Below, one piece after another: positions 5,694-6,304 of a stretch of 6,304 nt of DNA. The stretch is from Candidatus Omnitrophota bacterium (GTDB lineage: Bacteria > Verrucomicrobiota > Verrucomicrobiia > Limisphaerales > UBA1319): assembly GCA_023473405.1 (NCBI GenBank), contig JAMCZD010000301.1:1-6304 (forward strand), read 5' to 3'. Each line of letters begins with the position of its first letter. The first letter of the stretch is position 1. A model generated the notes under the pieces. It ran no database searches and was not told where the DNA came from. It saw only the letters and a list, made by a program, of their open reading frames with translations. Position numbers and translations under genes: made by a program.

Positions 5694-6059
5694 ATGTTAC
5701 AAATTCGTTCCATTCTAGAGGTTGCCGACAACTCCGGGGCCAAGCGCGCCGCCGCCATTGGAGTTCTGGGGCGTAACCAGCGTTACGCACGCGTCGGCGA
5801 TGTCATCAAGGCACACATAAAAGAAGCCACCCCGGACGGCACCGTGAAGAAGGGCGAGGTGGTCGATGCCGTTGTGGTGCGAACACGCCACCCAATCCGG
5901 CGAAACGACGGCTCTTACCTGCGCTTTGACAGCAATGCAATTGTCATTATCGACAAGGAAAACAATCCCCGCGGCACGCGCATCTTCGGACCGGTTGCGC
6001 GGGAATTGCGGGATTTGAAGTTTATCAAGATCATTTCACTGGCCCCGGAGGTCATCTGA
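5694..6059 (+). CDS. rplN: 50S ribosomal protein L14
   Basis: L14 lies on the 50S subunit interface, forms bridges to 16S rRNA and is the binding site of the silencing factor RsfS in many bacteria. The product has 121 residues, against a usual 122. Its signature is complete: RSILEVADNSGAKRA (about residues 5-19), VGDVIKAHIKEATPDG (about 35-50), VKKGEVVDAVVVRTR, the SYLRFDSNAIVIID block (about 74-87), and GTRIFGPVARELRD with KIISLAPEV at the end. The protein starts MLQ where most homologues have MIQ, a conservative change. The gap from rpsQ is 14 nt with an SD. The final TGA shares its A with the ATG of rplX (TGATG), so the two are probably coupled. Confidence 0.99.
   Translation: MLQIRSILEVADNSGAKRAAAIGVLGRNQRYARVGDVIKAHIKEATPDGTVKKGEVVDAVVVRTRHPIRRNDGSYLRFDSNAIVIIDKENNPRGTRIFGPVARELRDLKFIKIISLAPEVI
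6047..6051 (+). promoter_or_regulatory. Shine-Dalgarno site of rplX
   Basis: GGAGG (GGAGGT in full) lies 7 nt before the ATG at 6059. It is within the last codons of rplN and is the strongest SD in the window. It supports the ATG at 6059 over the in-frame GTG at 6077. Confidence 0.8.
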
Positions 6060-6304
6060 TGTCGAACTGTTTACATGTGAAAAGAGGAGACGAGGTGGTC
6101 GTCCTCGCCGGCACCGAAAAGGGCAAACGCGGAAAGGTCCTGCGGACCATGCCGAAGAACCAACGCGTCATCGTGGAGGGCTTGAAGATCATCAAGAAAC
6201 ACATCCGCAAAAATCAACAATACCCACAAGGCGCTATCGTCAAACGCGAAGGCTCGATCCACGTCTCGAACGTGATGGCCGCCGCAAAATTTGACGCGCG
6301 CGCC
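6059..6304 (+). CDS. rplX: 50S ribosomal protein L24, N-terminal part (3' end outside window)
   Basis: L24 is an assembly-initiating 50S protein that binds 23S rRNA near the 5' end and sits by the tunnel exit. The reading frame is open from the ATG at 6059 to the last base, 82 codons of a gene that normally has about 75-115. The stop is outside the window. The N-terminal KOW motif is clear: HVKRGDEVVVLAGTEKGKRG (about residues 6-25), then VEGLKIIKKHIRKN, and the conserved IHVSNVM near residue 70. The start overlaps the rplN stop by one base and has a strong GGAGG at 7 nt. An in-frame GTG at 6077 lacks an SD and would remove the LHVK lead, so it is less likely. It is the last gene visible; rplE would follow in the standard order but is not seen. 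Confidence 0.97.
   Translation, partial: MSNCLHVKRGDEVVVLAGTEKGKRGKVLRTMPKNQRVIVEGLKIIKKHIRKNQQYPQGAIVKREGSIHVSNVMAAAKFDARA

Noticed and set aside
6077..6079. GTG as an alternative start of rplX
   Set aside because: It has no SD and would drop the conserved LHVK lead, while the ATG at 6059 has GGAGG at 7 nt.
1..6304. Hidden accessory system, mobile element, CRISPR array or RNA gene
   Set aside because: Every stretch longer than about 31 nt is covered by a recognised translation gene in canonical order. I saw no repeats, integration marks or foreign-looking segment.

Overview
The window is an uninterrupted stretch of a bacterial str/S10/spc ribosomal-protein super-operon. All genes are on the + strand and the window is almost entirely coding. 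The order is fusA (3' part) - rpsJ (S10) - rplC (L3) - rplD (L4) - rplW (L23) - rplB (L2) - rpsS (S19) - rplV (L22) - rpsC (S3) - rplP (L16) - rpmC (L29) - rpsQ (S17) - rplN (L14) - rplX (L24, 5' part). This is the classical bacterial order, with nothing inserted from rpsJ onward. The window starts inside EF-G domain IV and ends inside L24, so both terminal genes are cut by the window edges, not broken.

Spacing is very tight. The largest gap is 31 nt, between fusA and rpsJ. Two junctions overlap (rplD/rplW as ATGA, rplN/rplX as TGATG), and the other gaps are 2-21 nt. No gap exceeds 300 bases. I see no room for an internal promoter, a terminator or a long regulatory leader, so the block most likely reads as one polycistronic message begun upstream of fusA. 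The products assemble one machine: EF-G drives translocation, S10/S19/S3/S17 belong to the 30S subunit, and L3/L4/L23/L2/L22/L16/L29/L14/L24 to the 50S subunit. S10 also doubles as NusE in transcription antitermination.

The organism is a bacterium with moderately high GC. Direct fusA-rpsJ linkage with no tuf between them, the bacterial-type proteins, and a DHPM form of the L2 active-site loop fit a lineage such as the PVC superphylum (Verrucomicrobiota and relatives). That placement is inference and weakly held. Only about four of the 13 visible start codons have a convincing Shine-Dalgarno (SD) sequence, while nine have T immediately before ATG.

I found no mobile element, CRISPR array, RNA gene or undescribed system. 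The points worth a second look are small: initiation signals, operon architecture, and a few substitutions at otherwise conserved ribosomal positions.
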